From Flavobacterium sp. UBA7663 (GTDB lineage: Bacteria; Bacteroidota; Bacteroidia; Flavobacteriales; Flavobacteriaceae): 57,943 bases of DNA. Position numbers and translations under genes: made by a program. This document shows positions 26,510 through 35,883 of the stretch, in pieces. How positions within the stretch are numbered: the first letter of the stretch is position 1; every line of letters begins with the position of its first letter. The stretch spans positions 160,407-218,349 of the forward strand of contig NZ_DLHR01000012.1 of NCBI RefSeq assembly GCF_002483315.1, written 5' to 3'. Below the pieces are notes generated by a model, which worked only from the letters and a program-made list of their open reading frames with translations, was not told the origin of the DNA and ran no database searches.

Positions 26510-27676
26510 ATGAATAAAATATTTGACAATACACAAGTTGCTTTTTCTTTAAAAAGTGATACTGAATTAGAAAGAGCTTATTTTCTTTTCAAACTAATTG
26601 CAAGTCAGCCACTTGTAAAAATAGGTACTGCTGTTACCAATTTTGCTCTTAAAGCCCATTTACCTGTTGAAGGATTGATTCGTTCAACTGTTTTTGATCA
26701 TTTTTGTGGTGGTGTAAATGAGGTTGATTGCTTAAAAGTAGTTGATAATATGTTTACCAAAGGAGTTTCATCAGTTTTGGATTATTCTGTTGAAGGAAAA
26801 GAAGAAGAAGCGCAATTTGACGCGGCTTTAGAAATGACTTTAAAAACAATTGAGTTTGCTAGAGAACGTGAAGCTATTCCATTTGCGGTTTTTAAACCAA
26901 CTGGTTTTGGTCGTTTAGATTTATATGAAAAAGTAGGAGAGAAGTCGGTTTTAACAGAAGCTGAACAACAAGAATGGAATCGAGTAATTGCACGTTTTGA
27001 TTTAGCTTGTAAAACAGCATATGAAAAAGACGTTTTGTTATTAATTGATGCAGAAGAAAGTTGGATGCAAGATGCGGCAGATGCAATTGTTGCTGACATG
27101 ATGCGTAAATACAATAAAGAAAAAGCTATTGTATTTAATACTTTACAAATGTATCGTTGGGACAGATTAGATTATTTGAAAAGTTTGCACGAACAAGCAA
27201 AATCGGAAGGTTTTTACATTGGAATGAAATTAGTTCGTGGCGCTTATATGGAAAAGGAAAATGATAGAGCTACTGAACGTGGATTAAAATCACCAATTTG
27301 TGTTTCTAAAGAAGCTACGGATATTAATTATGACGCAGCGGTTTTATACATGATTGAAAACATTGATAAAATGGCAATTTTTGCAGGAACTCACAACGAA
27401 GAAAGTTCATATAAGTTAATGCAATTAATGGCTGAAAAAGGAATTACAAAAAACGATAAACGAATCTTTTTTGGGCAGTTATTAGGCATGAGCGACAACA
27501 TTAGTTTTAATTTAGCTGAAAACGGTTATAATGTAGCTAAATATTTACCGTTTGGACCAGTAAGAGACGTGATGCCTTATTTGATTAGAAGAGCAGAAGA
27601 AAACACTTCTGTAGCTGGGCAGACAAGTAGGGAGTTAACATTAATTAAGAAAGAGAAGGAAAGAAGAAAGTTATAA
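26510..27676 (+). CDS. Proline dehydrogenase
   Basis: 388 residues from MNKIFDNTQVAFSLK; an earlier start at 26486 overlaps the -7 box. FAD-dependent TIM barrel that oxidises proline to pyrroline-5-carboxylate. VLLLIDAEESWMQDA, MKLVRGAYMEKEND, GTHNEESSYKLM, FGQLLGMSD and the C-terminal YGPVRD-like LPFGPVRDVMPYLIRRAEEN are conserved. It is a stand-alone enzyme, not fused to P5C dehydrogenase as in PutA. TATATTTG at 26479-26486 gives an exact -7 box 23 bp before the start. Confidence 0.95.
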   Translation: MNKIFDNTQVAFSLKSDTELERAYFLFKLIASQPLVKIGTAVTNFALKAHLPVEGLIRSTVFDHFCGGVNEVDCLKVVDNMFTKGVSSVLDYSVEGKEEEAQFDAALEMTLKTIEFAREREAIPFAVFKPTGFGRLDLYEKVGEKSVLTEAEQQEWNRVIARFDLACKTAYEKDVLLLIDAEESWMQDAADAIVADMMRKYNKEKAIVFNTLQMYRWDRLDYLKSLHEQAKSEGFYIGMKLVRGAYMEKENDRATERGLKSPICVSKEATDINYDAAVLYMIENIDKMAIFAGTHNEESSYKLMQLMAEKGITKNDKRIFFGQLLGMSDNISFNLAENGYNVAKYLPFGPVRDVMPYLIRRAEENTSVAGQTSRELTLIKKEKERRKL

Positions 27677-27746
27677 ATATTTCTTAAAGTTTTATTTATG
27701 TTAGTTTAATGCTTAAATTTGAAGTCAATTATAAAAACATTTTAAT

Positions 27747-28790
27747 ATGAAAAAAACTTTACTTGCTCTAAGCTTATTTGCTTCTTTTTTTAGTTTTGCT
27801 CAAGTTCTACAAACAGAAAACTTTAACAGTTTAACCATTGGAAATGTAGGTACTGATATAACAGGTGCTACTGCTGGTCAAGGAAGCTGGTTAACATTCT
27901 CAAGTAATGGAACAGCTCCAACAACTTCTACTAATGCTTTAAATACAAATTTTCAAATTGCAGCTAGTGGAAATGGATCTTCTAATGGACTTTTATTTCA
28001 AGGACCAAATGGAGATAAAGGATCAAGATTTATGTGGAAAAATGGTCTACCAACTGCATGGGCAGCAAGAACATCTGGTAATAACATTTTAGAAGTTGAA
28101 TATGATTTTTATACTGGTTCAGCAACAACAAGTACTGCTCAATCGGGTGTTAGATTATATGGAACCGATGGAGCATCTTCAAGAGTATTGTGTGGTTATG
28201 TATATAATTCAAATACAAGAATTTTACAAGGAGTTGCCTATTTAGATAATGCAGGAACTTTTGGAACTTTTTTAATTACTTTACAAACAGGTGGACTTAT
28301 TCTTAATGCTGATACTTGGTACAGAGTAGGCTTTGGATACGATACAACAACTGGTGAGCCATATTGGAAATTTGATTCAAATCCTTCTGTTTCAGTAAAT
28401 CCAGCTAATTTTTCCGGTCCATTTCCTCCAGCAGAGGTTGATTTCGTAATGGGAGTTACAGCTGCAAATACAGTTTCAGCTAATATAATATTTGATAATT
28501 TTGTTGCGAAAGCTTCTAATACTGATACATTATTGGGTTTAGACTCAAATGTAATTTCAGATAGTAACTTGACTATTTACCCAAATCCAACTACATCTGT
28601 TTTAAACATATCAAATAACAATAATTTAGATATCAAAAACATATCTGTAATTGACATCAATGGAAGAGTAGTTAAAAATCAAGTAGGTTCTTTAACACAA
28701 ATCAATGTTTCTGATTTAAATGCAGGTGTTTACTTTGTAACAATTGAAGCAGCTGAAGGAAAAACTACTAAGAAGTTTATCAAACAGTAA
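27747..28790 (+). CDS. Secreted protein with T9SS type A sorting domain
   Basis: 347 residues. Signal peptide MKKTLLALSLFASFFSFAQ. A beta-rich body of about 240 residues (NFNSLTIGNVGTD, FDNFVAKASNTD) resembles the concanavalin/jelly-roll type domains of secreted flavobacterial proteins. The last 75 residues are a type IX secretion sorting domain: LTIYPNPTTSVLNISNN, IDINGRVV, INVSDLNAGVYFV, TKKFIKQ. Exported by T9SS and released or anchored at the surface; ligand unknown. Confidence 0.9.
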   Translation: MKKTLLALSLFASFFSFAQVLQTENFNSLTIGNVGTDITGATAGQGSWLTFSSNGTAPTTSTNALNTNFQIAASGNGSSNGLLFQGPNGDKGSRFMWKNGLPTAWAARTSGNNILEVEYDFYTGSATTSTAQSGVRLYGTDGASSRVLCGYVYNSNTRILQGVAYLDNAGTFGTFLITLQTGGLILNADTWYRVGFGYDTTTGEPYWKFDSNPSVSVNPANFSGPFPPAEVDFVMGVTAANTVSANIIFDNFVAKASNTDTLLGLDSNVISDSNLTIYPNPTTSVLNISNNNNLDIKNISVIDINGRVVKNQVGSLTQINVSDLNAGVYFVTIEAAEGKTTKKFIKQ

Positions 28791-28810
28791 TTTTTATAAC
28801 TCATAAACTA

Positions 28811-28843
28811 AAAACGACCAGTTAATTACTGGTCGTTTTTTTT
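28811..28843. terminator. Strong terminator after the T9SS cargo gene
   Basis: A 12-bp perfect stem (AAAACGACCAGT at 28811-28822 with 28828-28839), loop TAATT, followed by eight T. The stop codon of the convergent small membrane gene lies within it. Confidence 0.93.
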
Positions 28844-28969
28844 CTTTTTATCACTATTCATCATTAATATTATTGCGCCAACTAAGCCAAGACATACAAG
28901 CGCAAAAACTATAATCATGATGAAAGTTCCATTGCTATGTGAATAAAGTGGTAATAATAAATTTGCCAT
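28826..28969 (-). CDS. 47-residue single-span membrane protein
   Basis: The frame runs from ATG 28969 to TAA 28828-28826. A hydrophobic helix (MIIVFALVCLGLVGAIILMM) is followed by a basic cytoplasmic tail (NSDKKKKNDQ). The mix of hydrophobic core and Lys cap, and the exact fit of the stop in the terminator stem, argue for a real gene. Function unknown. Confidence 0.6.
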   Translation of the reverse strand: MANLLLPLYSHSNGTFIMIIVFALVCLGLVGAIILMMNSDKKKKNDQ

Positions 28970-29042
28970 AATTACAAAGGTTAGAATTTACACAAAGATA
29001 AAGGGTAACTATTGTTTATTACCTGATAATTATCATGTAAAT

Positions 29043-29465
29043 TTATTCTAAAAACTTCGCTTTTAAATCTGGTGTTGGAATCATACACGATTCTTTTTTA
29101 CCATACCACTTGTAGCGATTTTTTGCTACGTAATCATACACGAAATCTCTTAAACCTGTTGGTAATATGGTAAATATAGTAGCAAAAGTAAAAATCCCAC
29201 TTAATCCTTTTGCGATATGTAACGCAGCTGTTGACTTGTAATAATATGAAATTCCAGGTTCATATAAAACAATACTATCTGTATGAATAGGATTAATTCC
29301 GATGTGTTTTAATATTTTTTGTCCCAATTCCGATTGAAGCGAGACAAATCTGAAAACATCTTTTTTGTCGTGTTTGATTACATATTGAACAGATGAATCG
29401 CATAAATTGCAAACACTATCAAACAATATGATTTTTTTATCTTGTGGTAAATCTTGTATTTCCAT
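29043..29465 (-). CDS. DCC-family thiol-disulfide oxidoreductase (DUF393)
   Basis: 140 residues. Family signature FDSVCNLCDSSVQYVIKHDK gives the DxxCxxC motif at about residues 16-22. FRFVSLQSELGQKIL and the C-terminal YDYVAKNRYKWYGKKESCMIP also match. Thioredoxin-like fold; in vivo partners unknown. Downstream of mutS2 with a 16-bp gap, likely cotranscribed. Confidence 0.9.
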   Translation of the reverse strand: MEIQDLPQDKKIILFDSVCNLCDSSVQYVIKHDKKDVFRFVSLQSELGQKILKHIGINPIHTDSIVLYEPGISYYYKSTAALHIAKGLSGIFTFATIFTILPTGLRDFVYDYVAKNRYKWYGKKESCMIPTPDLKAKFLE

Positions 29466-29481
29466 AATATGTTTCTAAATG

Positions 29482-31650
29482 CTATGCAGGTTGCACGTAT
29501 TCCAATTGATCTAAGCTTACTTTTGAGGTGAAAATTCCATAATTCACTGTTGCTTTTGTTTTTTCAATGACATCAATGGTTCCAATAGCTTTTCCGTCAA
29601 TCATTCGAACTCTGTCTCCAACTTTTAAAGTAATTTTTGGTTTGTTTTCCTCTTCAATTTTGGCTTTAATTTTCTTCTCTTTCTTAACCACACGAATTTC
29701 CTCCACAATCACCTTGACTTCTTCTTCCACCTTTTTCTGGATGACTTCTTTAACTTTCTTTTCTTTAACCGAAAGTTTTTTTCGTTTCGAATTTTCGATT
29801 TCAACCATTTTTAAAAACTCGCCAATTAACGTCTTTTTGTCTTTGTTATTGAAGTAACTTTCCGAAATATCATCAATCTTTTGCCCAATGTAAATCAAAC
29901 GCTGGTTAGCATCATACAATTCCTGATAACGCTCTAACTTATCCTGAATTTTTGCGTTAATAGTTTCCATTTTCTTGCTTTCTTCACGCGCTTTGGTTTC
30001 TTCTTCTTTTAAATTTAAAGAGGTTTTTTCCAATTTAGAACGTTCTTTTTGAAGTGTTGCAATTGTTTTATCGAAACGAACTTTTCCGCCTTCGATTTTC
30101 TTTTTCGCACGATTGATTAATCCGAAAGGAATTCCATTTTTCTGTGCAACTTCGAATGTAAACGAACTTCCGGCTTGACCCAAAATCAATTTGTACATAG
30201 GTTCTAATGATTTCTCATCAAACATCATGTTTGCGTTGGAAGCAAAAGGTAATTCGTTCGCTAATATTTTTAAATTGCTGTAATGCGTAGTAATAATTCC
30301 GAAAGCTTCACGAGCATAAAATTCTTCTAAGAATGTTTCAGCCAAAGCACCTCCTAATTCAGGATCAGAACCAGTTCCAAATTCATCAATTAAGAATAAC
30401 GTTTTATCGTTACATTTCTTTAAGAAGTAATTCATGTTCTTCAATCGGTAACTGTACGTACTTAAATGATTTTCAATAGATTGGTTGTCTCCAATGTCAG
30501 TTAAAATTCTATCAAATAAAAACGTTTCGCTACGTTCATGGACTGGAATTAATATCCCACTTTGCAACATTAATTGTAGTAATCCTACGGTTTTCAAAGA
30601 AATCGTTTTTCCACCTGCATTCGGTCCCGAAATCACAATAATGCGACTTTCATTATGTAATTCGATAGTTTGTGGATACGTAACGGCTTTCTTTTCTTTA
30701 TTGTTTAAATACAAAATAGGATGGAAGGCTTCTCTAAAAAATAAACGTTTTTCTTCAATAATATTTGGAAGAATTCCATTGATTTTATAAGCATATTTCG
30801 CTTTAGCGGCAATTACATCAATATCACTTAAAAAGTCTTGATAAGCAGCAATAGTTTCGGTAAATGGACGAATTTCATTAGTCAAACGCTTTAAAATACG
30901 CATGATTTCTTCACGTTCTTCAAACTCTAAATTGTTTAGTTCGCGCGAATAACGTTGAGCAGCTTCGGGTTCGATATAAGCAATACTTCCTGTTTTAGAA
31001 TTCCCAAGAATAGAACCTTTCACTTTTCTTCGATACATGGCTAAAACCGCTAAAACTCTGCGATTTTCAACTACCGTTTCCTTGATATCATCTAAATAGC
31101 CCAACGAATTATATTGGCTCAAAGCCATACCAAAACTTTGGTTTATTTTACCGCGAACAACGTTTATATTTCTACGAATATCAATCAAATCTGGTGATGC
31201 GTTGTCTTTGATAATTCCGAATTTATCTACGACTTCGTCAATACGTTGTAAAATCAATTTTACAATGTTAATTTGAGAAGCTTTTTGATACAGATTTGGA
31301 TAATAGTCTTCAAATTTCTTTAAAAACTGAATCAAAGTAATGGCAGTTTCCGAAAGATTGGCAATCTTTTTAAAACTTCCTACTTCTAAAAAACTATCTT
31401 CGATAGCTAAGAATTTTAATTCGTAGTTGATGTTTTCAAATCCGTGATTCGGAATGGCATTATTGTTGGAAAACGAAGACAAATATTCAGAGGTTTGCTT
31501 CAAATTAATAAGCAATTCTTCCTTGTTTTTGAACGGATTTATTGCCAAAGCTTTTGCTTCACCAATATCAGTGTTGCAACGACTGGCAATCGTTTCTAAA
31601 ACGGTATTAAATTCTAAATCTTGTAGTGTTTTTTGGGTAATCGAAATCAT
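29482..31650 (-). CDS. mutS2: MutS2-family ATPase
   Basis: 722 residues. Core and clamp helices, then the MutS ATPase: Walker A ISGPNAGGKTIS (about 340), Walker B LFLIDEFGTGSDPELGGALA (about 415), THY switch. Long coiled coil follows (about 510-640, Glu/Lys-rich), and a KOW-like C-terminal barrel (VGDRVRMIDGKAIGTIDVI). The C-terminal Smr nuclease domain of Bacillus MutS2 is absent; the protein ends LEYVQPA. Roles known for the family are limiting recombination and rescuing collided ribosomes; without Smr, direct nucleic acid cleavage is unlikely. Confidence 0.93.
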   Translation of the reverse strand: MISITQKTLQDLEFNTVLETIASRCNTDIGEAKALAINPFKNKEELLINLKQTSEYLSSFSNNNAIPNHGFENINYELKFLAIEDSFLEVGSFKKIANLSETAITLIQFLKKFEDYYPNLYQKASQINIVKLILQRIDEVVDKFGIIKDNASPDLIDIRRNINVVRGKINQSFGMALSQYNSLGYLDDIKETVVENRRVLAVLAMYRRKVKGSILGNSKTGSIAYIEPEAAQRYSRELNNLEFEEREEIMRILKRLTNEIRPFTETIAAYQDFLSDIDVIAAKAKYAYKINGILPNIIEEKRLFFREAFHPILYLNNKEKKAVTYPQTIELHNESRIIVISGPNAGGKTISLKTVGLLQLMLQSGILIPVHERSETFLFDRILTDIGDNQSIENHLSTYSYRLKNMNYFLKKCNDKTLFLIDEFGTGSDPELGGALAETFLEEFYAREAFGIITTHYSNLKILANELPFASNANMMFDEKSLEPMYKLILGQAGSSFTFEVAQKNGIPFGLINRAKKKIEGGKVRFDKTIATLQKERSKLEKTSLNLKEEETKAREESKKMETINAKIQDKLERYQELYDANQRLIYIGQKIDDISESYFNNKDKKTLIGEFLKMVEIENSKRKKLSVKEKKVKEVIQKKVEEEVKVIVEEIRVVKKEKKIKAKIEEENKPKITLKVGDRVRMIDGKAIGTIDVIEKTKATVNYGIFTSKVSLDQLEYVQPA

Positions 31651-31669
31651 TTTTCTTTTTCTGTTAGGT

Positions 31670-31701
31670 CAAAGTTACAAAGTAATAAATCCATATTGCA
31701 A
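31670..31701 (-). promoter_or_regulatory. mutS2 promoter
   Basis: Minus-strand TTG (31701-31699), 21-bp gap, TAACTTTG (31677-31670), exact consensus, 20 bp before ATG 31650. Confidence 0.7.
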
Positions 31702-31733
31702 TAGAAATTTATATTTTTGGTAAAAATTATAAA

Positions 31734-32396
31734 ATGTTTATCAAAAATCTGACTTGGCAAGCCTTATTAGCAACTGAATTTCAGAAGCCGTATTTTGTTG
31801 AATTGATGCAACAAGTGGAACAAGAGTACACTAACACGACTTGTTTCCCGCCAAAAGAATTGATTTTTTCTGCTTTTGAACAATTTGATTTTCAAGATAC
31901 GAAAGTGGTAATTATTGGACAAGATCCGTATCATGGAACAGGTGAGGCGAATGGTTTGTGTTTTTCGGTGAATGATGGTGTGGCAATTCCTCCTTCGTTA
32001 AAAAATATTTATACGGAAATTAATAATGAATATGATAGAATTCTATTCCCAACATCGGGTAATTTAGAACGATGGGCAAAACAAGGCATTTTGTTGTTAA
32101 ATGCTGGTTTAACCGTGAGAAAAGATGAAGCCAACAGCCATAAACACTTAAAATGGAACGTTTTTACCGATGCTGTGATTGATTTAATTAACGAACAATC
32201 TGAAAACGTGGTTTTTTTATTTTGGGGAAGTTTTGCTCAGAAAAAAGGAAAACTAATTGATAGGAATAAACATTTGGTTTTAGAAAGTGGACATCCTTCG
32301 TTTGCACATTCGCATAAAAAATGGTTTGGACACAATCATTTTAAATTGACGAATGAGTATTTAAGAGAAAAGGGTAAAGGTGAGATTGAGTGGTGA
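31734..32396 (+). CDS. ung: Uracil-DNA glycosylase
   Basis: 220 residues. Removes uracil from DNA. The water-activating loop GQDPYHGTGEANGLCFSV (about residues 62-79) with catalytic Asp, the LLLNAGLTVR strand, and the minor-groove loop HPSFAHSHKKWFGHNHF (His near 188) are conserved. Full length family 1 enzyme. TATTTTTG at 31712-31719 is a likely -7 box. Divergent from mutS2. Confidence 0.97.
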   Translation: MFIKNLTWQALLATEFQKPYFVELMQQVEQEYTNTTCFPPKELIFSAFEQFDFQDTKVVIIGQDPYHGTGEANGLCFSVNDGVAIPPSLKNIYTEINNEYDRILFPTSGNLERWAKQGILLLNAGLTVRKDEANSHKHLKWNVFTDAVIDLINEQSENVVFLFWGSFAQKKGKLIDRNKHLVLESGHPSFAHSHKKWFGHNHFKLTNEYLREKGKGEIEW

Positions 32397-32429
32397 AAAA
32401 AATGAGTTCAAAAAAAATTAACCTAATTT

Positions 32430-32975
32430 CTATTTTTGTTTGTTTAAATAATCGATTAAAGAATTAAATAAAGGATACATAGTTCCTTGATCTGTCCATC
32501 CATCCCACATTAAATTTACTAAAATTTCACTTTGATAGATAAAATCCGCTTTGTTAGGGTCGTATAATGATAATCCTGCAAATAACTCATTATTGCTTTT
32601 TCTTTCTTTGGAAAAATGTAAAATCACAAACGGTCCGTAATGTTTATAAGCATTTTTTAATCCAATTCTATCAGATACACTCGGAATTTTATCATCAAGT
32701 TTTTTTGATATTATGTCTTTTTGAAATTCTTCGAATGTCAAAATTTTATCAAAATAATTTAAATTTTTTGTCATTTCAATAGAATATTCATCATTAGGTA
32801 CGATTATCAATTTTTTTAAAGTATCTCTTTTTACAACTTCGTCTTTTAAAATTGTTACAATTTTATTTTTTTTAGCAGGAAATAAACCTGTTTTTTCATC
32901 TATCTTGGATGTTTTATTGAAGGTTCCACATGATGTTAGAGTGATAATAAGTAATAAAAAGATAATTTTTTTCAT
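32430..32975 (-). CDS. Lipoprotein of unknown function
   Basis: 181 residues. Lipobox LTSCGTF after a short signal peptide. The mature part is Lys- and Asp-rich and contains YKHYGPFVILHFSKERKSN and DGWTDQGTMYPLFNSLIDYL; no family recognised. It is on the same strand as the DUF3667 gene (21 bp gap), so it may belong to the operon running from 35856. Confidence 0.65.
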   Translation of the reverse strand: MKKIIFLLLIITLTSCGTFNKTSKIDEKTGLFPAKKNKIVTILKDEVVKRDTLKKLIIVPNDEYSIEMTKNLNYFDKILTFEEFQKDIISKKLDDKIPSVSDRIGLKNAYKHYGPFVILHFSKERKSNNELFAGLSLYDPNKADFIYQSEILVNLMWDGWTDQGTMYPLFNSLIDYLNKQK

Positions 32976-32996
32976 TTTTTTTATTTTTTTTAAATT

Positions 32997-33740
32997 TTAG
33001 CCCACATGAATATCAAAAATTAAAACACTCATTAGCATCAAAATAAAGAATATTACCAAAAACAATAAATAGCTATAGATGGAATATAAAAAGGATTTAA
33101 TTCTTGATAGATTATTGAAAAAGGTGATGTATGTCCAAAAAATCAAAACAATATCCATCAACATTAAAATATCAACAAATAGTTTATTGTAGCTAGATTC
33201 AGTGTAGTATTTGGTGATTGGAAATATAGCAATTCTAAGAATTAAGCGTTGTGAAGCCATGTAAGCATTTAAGACAAAATGCTCTATAAAATTGTACCCT
33301 TGTTTTCTAAAAACTATATAAGAAGCTATTGAAAACATTGGAATAGATAATAATATTATCCAATAATAATGATGTGAAATCCATTCATTTAAACTTTCAT
33401 ATTCTACACCTTGTATTTCGGAAACTACTTTTTTGTCTAAAACACTGAAATGAAATAAATGTCGTAAAACACCATATAAAGTGGCTAAAATAATAACTAA
33501 CGAAATTGGCTTGAAGTGTTTTACACGTTTTCCTTCAATAAATTCTCTTATCGAATCTCCAGGTCTTGTAAATAATTCTTTAGCTGTGAATAAAACGCCT
33601 TTATCAAAATGAAAAAAACCATGTTGTATATCGTGCCAAATAAAATGCAAATTTATTTTGTGTGTATCAGCGGGTTGTCCACAATTATTACAAAAGTGTC
33701 CGGAATAAATATGGGCACAATTTTTACAAGTTATTTGCAT
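32997..33740 (-). CDS. DUF3667 zinc-ribbon membrane protein
   Basis: 247 residues. An N-terminal zinc ribbon (CKNCAHIYSGHFCNNCGQ: two CxxC pairs) is followed by the DUF3667 core (FHFDKGVLFTAKELFTRPGDSIREF, KRVKHFKPISLVII) and four to five membrane segments. Family function unknown. Neighbours are an envelope lipoprotein, a beta-barrel and a transglutaminase-like protein. Confidence 0.87.
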   Translation of the reverse strand: MQITCKNCAHIYSGHFCNNCGQPADTHKINLHFIWHDIQHGFFHFDKGVLFTAKELFTRPGDSIREFIEGKRVKHFKPISLVIILATLYGVLRHLFHFSVLDKKVVSEIQGVEYESLNEWISHHYYWIILLSIPMFSIASYIVFRKQGYNFIEHFVLNAYMASQRLILRIAIFPITKYYTESSYNKLFVDILMLMDIVLIFWTYITFFNNLSRIKSFLYSIYSYLLFLVIFFILMLMSVLIFDIHVG

Positions 33741-33753
33741 TTAAAATTAGATT

Positions 33754-34284
33754 TTAATTTACAGTAAATTCTAATGCGTTTGACGGAATTCCAAATGTAC
33801 TTGTTTTAACGGTTACCATTACTGCATTTTGTGAATTTAAAGTTATAATTTCAGGGTCAATAAGAACGCGATATTGTCCAGCGGCTAAAGTGATTGCTGA
33901 TTCATATTCATAAGTTGTATCTAAAGCATCTAAAACAGTTATACCTGAAATATAGTCACCTATTTGATTTTCTCCTTCAATTGTAGTTACGCTAGTAGGT
34001 GTGATGTATTCCCATGCTCCATTTGTGTTTTTCTTTTCTAATGTGTAATTAAAAAACATTTTTCTAGAAGTACTCGTCAAATAAATATCAAACGGATTCG
34101 TATCCTGAGGTAATAATCTTGGTACATAACAAGATACGTTTAATTCATTACCAGTAACATTAACTTCAATTAATTCATTTGAAGTAACAATTTTAGATGC
34201 AAAAAATTCGTCATCGCTTTCGGTACAACCTGTAAAAATTAAAGTTATGATAGCGATTGTTATATGTTGAATATATTTTTTCAT
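33754..34284 (-). CDS. Lipoprotein of unknown function
   Basis: 176 residues. Lipobox IFTGCTESDDE, acidic after Cys as in exported surface lipoproteins. The mature part is a beta-rich domain of about 150 residues (YTLEKKNTNGAWEYITPTS, YESAITLAAGQYRVLIDPE) that looks Ig-like. No family recognised. It follows the barrel gene by 10 bp in the same orientation. Confidence 0.65.
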   Translation of the reverse strand: MKKYIQHITIAIITLIFTGCTESDDEFFASKIVTSNELIEVNVTGNELNVSCYVPRLLPQDTNPFDIYLTSTSRKMFFNYTLEKKNTNGAWEYITPTSVTTIEGENQIGDYISGITVLDALDTTYEYESAITLAAGQYRVLIDPEIITLNSQNAVMVTVKTSTFGIPSNALEFTVN

Positions 34285-34294
34285 ATGTTTTTTT

Positions 34295-34888
34295 TTAAAA
34301 TCTATAACCTAAATTAATTCCTAATCGTGCTACTGTTGATGGACTATCTTCATTAAATAAGTTTTTTCCAATACCAACATTCAAATCAACTACAAAACTT
34401 TCTTTAAAGTATAATTTATAACCAACGGAACCTCCTAATGCAATATCGTTATAGTCATTTCGTGTCACTACAACATAATCAGCAACGCCATTATTTAAAG
34501 TAGTTAATTCTTTAAATTCACCACCATTAAAATTAACGAAACCTTCTAAATAATATAAATTGGTGGCACTTTTTGACATAGCATAACGCACATAAGGAAT
34601 TACTTGATAGTCAATCAAAGTACGAGTGTCATCTGATAGGAAATCATCAGTTTTACTTTTCTTGTTAAACATTATTCCTGTGATACCAACAGAAAGATCT
34701 TTGTTTAAAAAGCGTTCATAAGAAATTCCTAATTTCCCATAAGCAATTCCATTTAAAACATCTACTTTAACTTCGTTTTTCTTAGCTAAGATAGGCGATA
34801 CGATGGTATCAGTTGCAGTGTTGTTATTTGTTTGTGCAACAGCACTTACCGATAGAAATAATCCTAATAAATAGCTTATTTTCTTCAT
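34295..34888 (-). CDS. Outer membrane beta-barrel protein
   Basis: 197 residues from MKKISYLLGLFLSVSAVAQ (ATG 34888; a longer frame starts at 34930 but loses the signal peptide). Alternating amphipathic strands (AYGKLGISYERFL, LSVGITGIMFN, IALGGSVGYKLYF, ARLGINLGYRF) with a terminal Phe indicate an 8-stranded small outer membrane barrel. The transglutaminase-like gene ends 39 bp upstream. Role unknown. Confidence 0.8.
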   Translation of the reverse strand: MKKISYLLGLFLSVSAVAQTNNNTATDTIVSPILAKKNEVKVDVLNGIAYGKLGISYERFLNKDLSVGITGIMFNKKSKTDDFLSDDTRTLIDYQVIPYVRYAMSKSATNLYYLEGFVNFNGGEFKELTTLNNGVADYVVVTRNDYNDIALGGSVGYKLYFKESFVVDLNVGIGKNLFNEDSPSTVARLGINLGYRF

Positions 34889-34926
34889 AAAAAGGTTGTT
34901 ATTTTTTGTAAATATAGAAAATTTAA

Positions 34927-35856
34927 TCAATTAAAAGTGAGCTCTCCAAGAATTTCTTCACTCATAAATTTACCTCCAGGATAGGTTGCTGTGTAGTCTA
35001 AATTCAACCAAATTTGACCTCTTTCGTCTATATGATAATGAATTTGTTGGTTATGACTTTCTTGTTTAAAAAGTTCTTCTTTAATTAAATATATAGCAGT
35101 TTCTAAATCGTTTTTATTTCCAATTAGCATTTCTGGGTATAAATGACCACCAGTGTGAATAATTCTAGGTGTTCCGCCAACAGCTTTAATGCAAGCAGCC
35201 ATTAAAATTGCATGATCATCACAATCACCTGAAAAGTGTTGCAAACTTTCAGAAGAATAAGCAATGTATTCTCTTCCTTTTGGGTCATTAACATAGTTCC
35301 AATTGTTTCGAATTTCCTTGAAAACTGCAAAACATTGAATCATTCTTCGAGTTTCACCAGTTTGTTTAAATTCTTTAAAATGTTTAGTGGTCGCTGATAA
35401 TGCAAAATTTCGTACTCTTGGATTTGTAAAATCAACAGCATCAATAATTTTAGATTTGTTTGGAAAAGGAAGTAATTTGGCTACAATAATATCTTGAGGA
35501 TTTGGGTTTTCACTCATAGAATAAATCATATAGCGATAATCCTCAAAAACTCTGTCAAATCCGTAATTTCCAAATAGTGTTCCTATCAAAAGCGAAATTA
35601 AATACAAAAAAACAATCAAGATAATAATCGTTTTTACCAATCTTAAGAGAAGTTGAATTATTACTAAAATGATTATAAAAATAATTATTCTATCTAGATG
35701 AATTACCCATTCTAAATCGATTAAATTTTGATGAGCAATTAAAAAAAGAGGTATGGCAATTAAGATATTCAATAAAAAAATGACAACAATATCCCATGGC
35801 TTTGGTAAAGAAAGCTTTTCTTTGAGTTCAGCGATAGTAGGAATTTTAATTGTCAT
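34927..35856 (-). CDS. Membrane-anchored transglutaminase-like protein
   Basis: 309 residues. Two to three N-terminal membrane segments (about 22-42, 52-95), then a cysteine-protease-fold domain. The catalytic triad is visible: Cys in HFSGDCDDHAILMAA (about residue 212), His in IIHTGGHLYPE, Asp in QIWLNLDYTATYPGG. Likely a periplasmic peptidase or crosslinking enzyme. First gene of a run of envelope genes on this strand. Confidence 0.85.
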   Translation of the reverse strand: MTIKIPTIAELKEKLSLPKPWDIVVIFLLNILIAIPLFLIAHQNLIDLEWVIHLDRIIIFIIILVIIQLLLRLVKTIIILIVFLYLISLLIGTLFGNYGFDRVFEDYRYMIYSMSENPNPQDIIVAKLLPFPNKSKIIDAVDFTNPRVRNFALSATTKHFKEFKQTGETRRMIQCFAVFKEIRNNWNYVNDPKGREYIAYSSESLQHFSGDCDDHAILMAACIKAVGGTPRIIHTGGHLYPEMLIGNKNDLETAIYLIKEELFKQESHNQQIHYHIDERGQIWLNLDYTATYPGGKFMSEEILGELTFN

Positions 35857-35883
35857 TTCGTTTAAAACGATAAAAATACGGAA

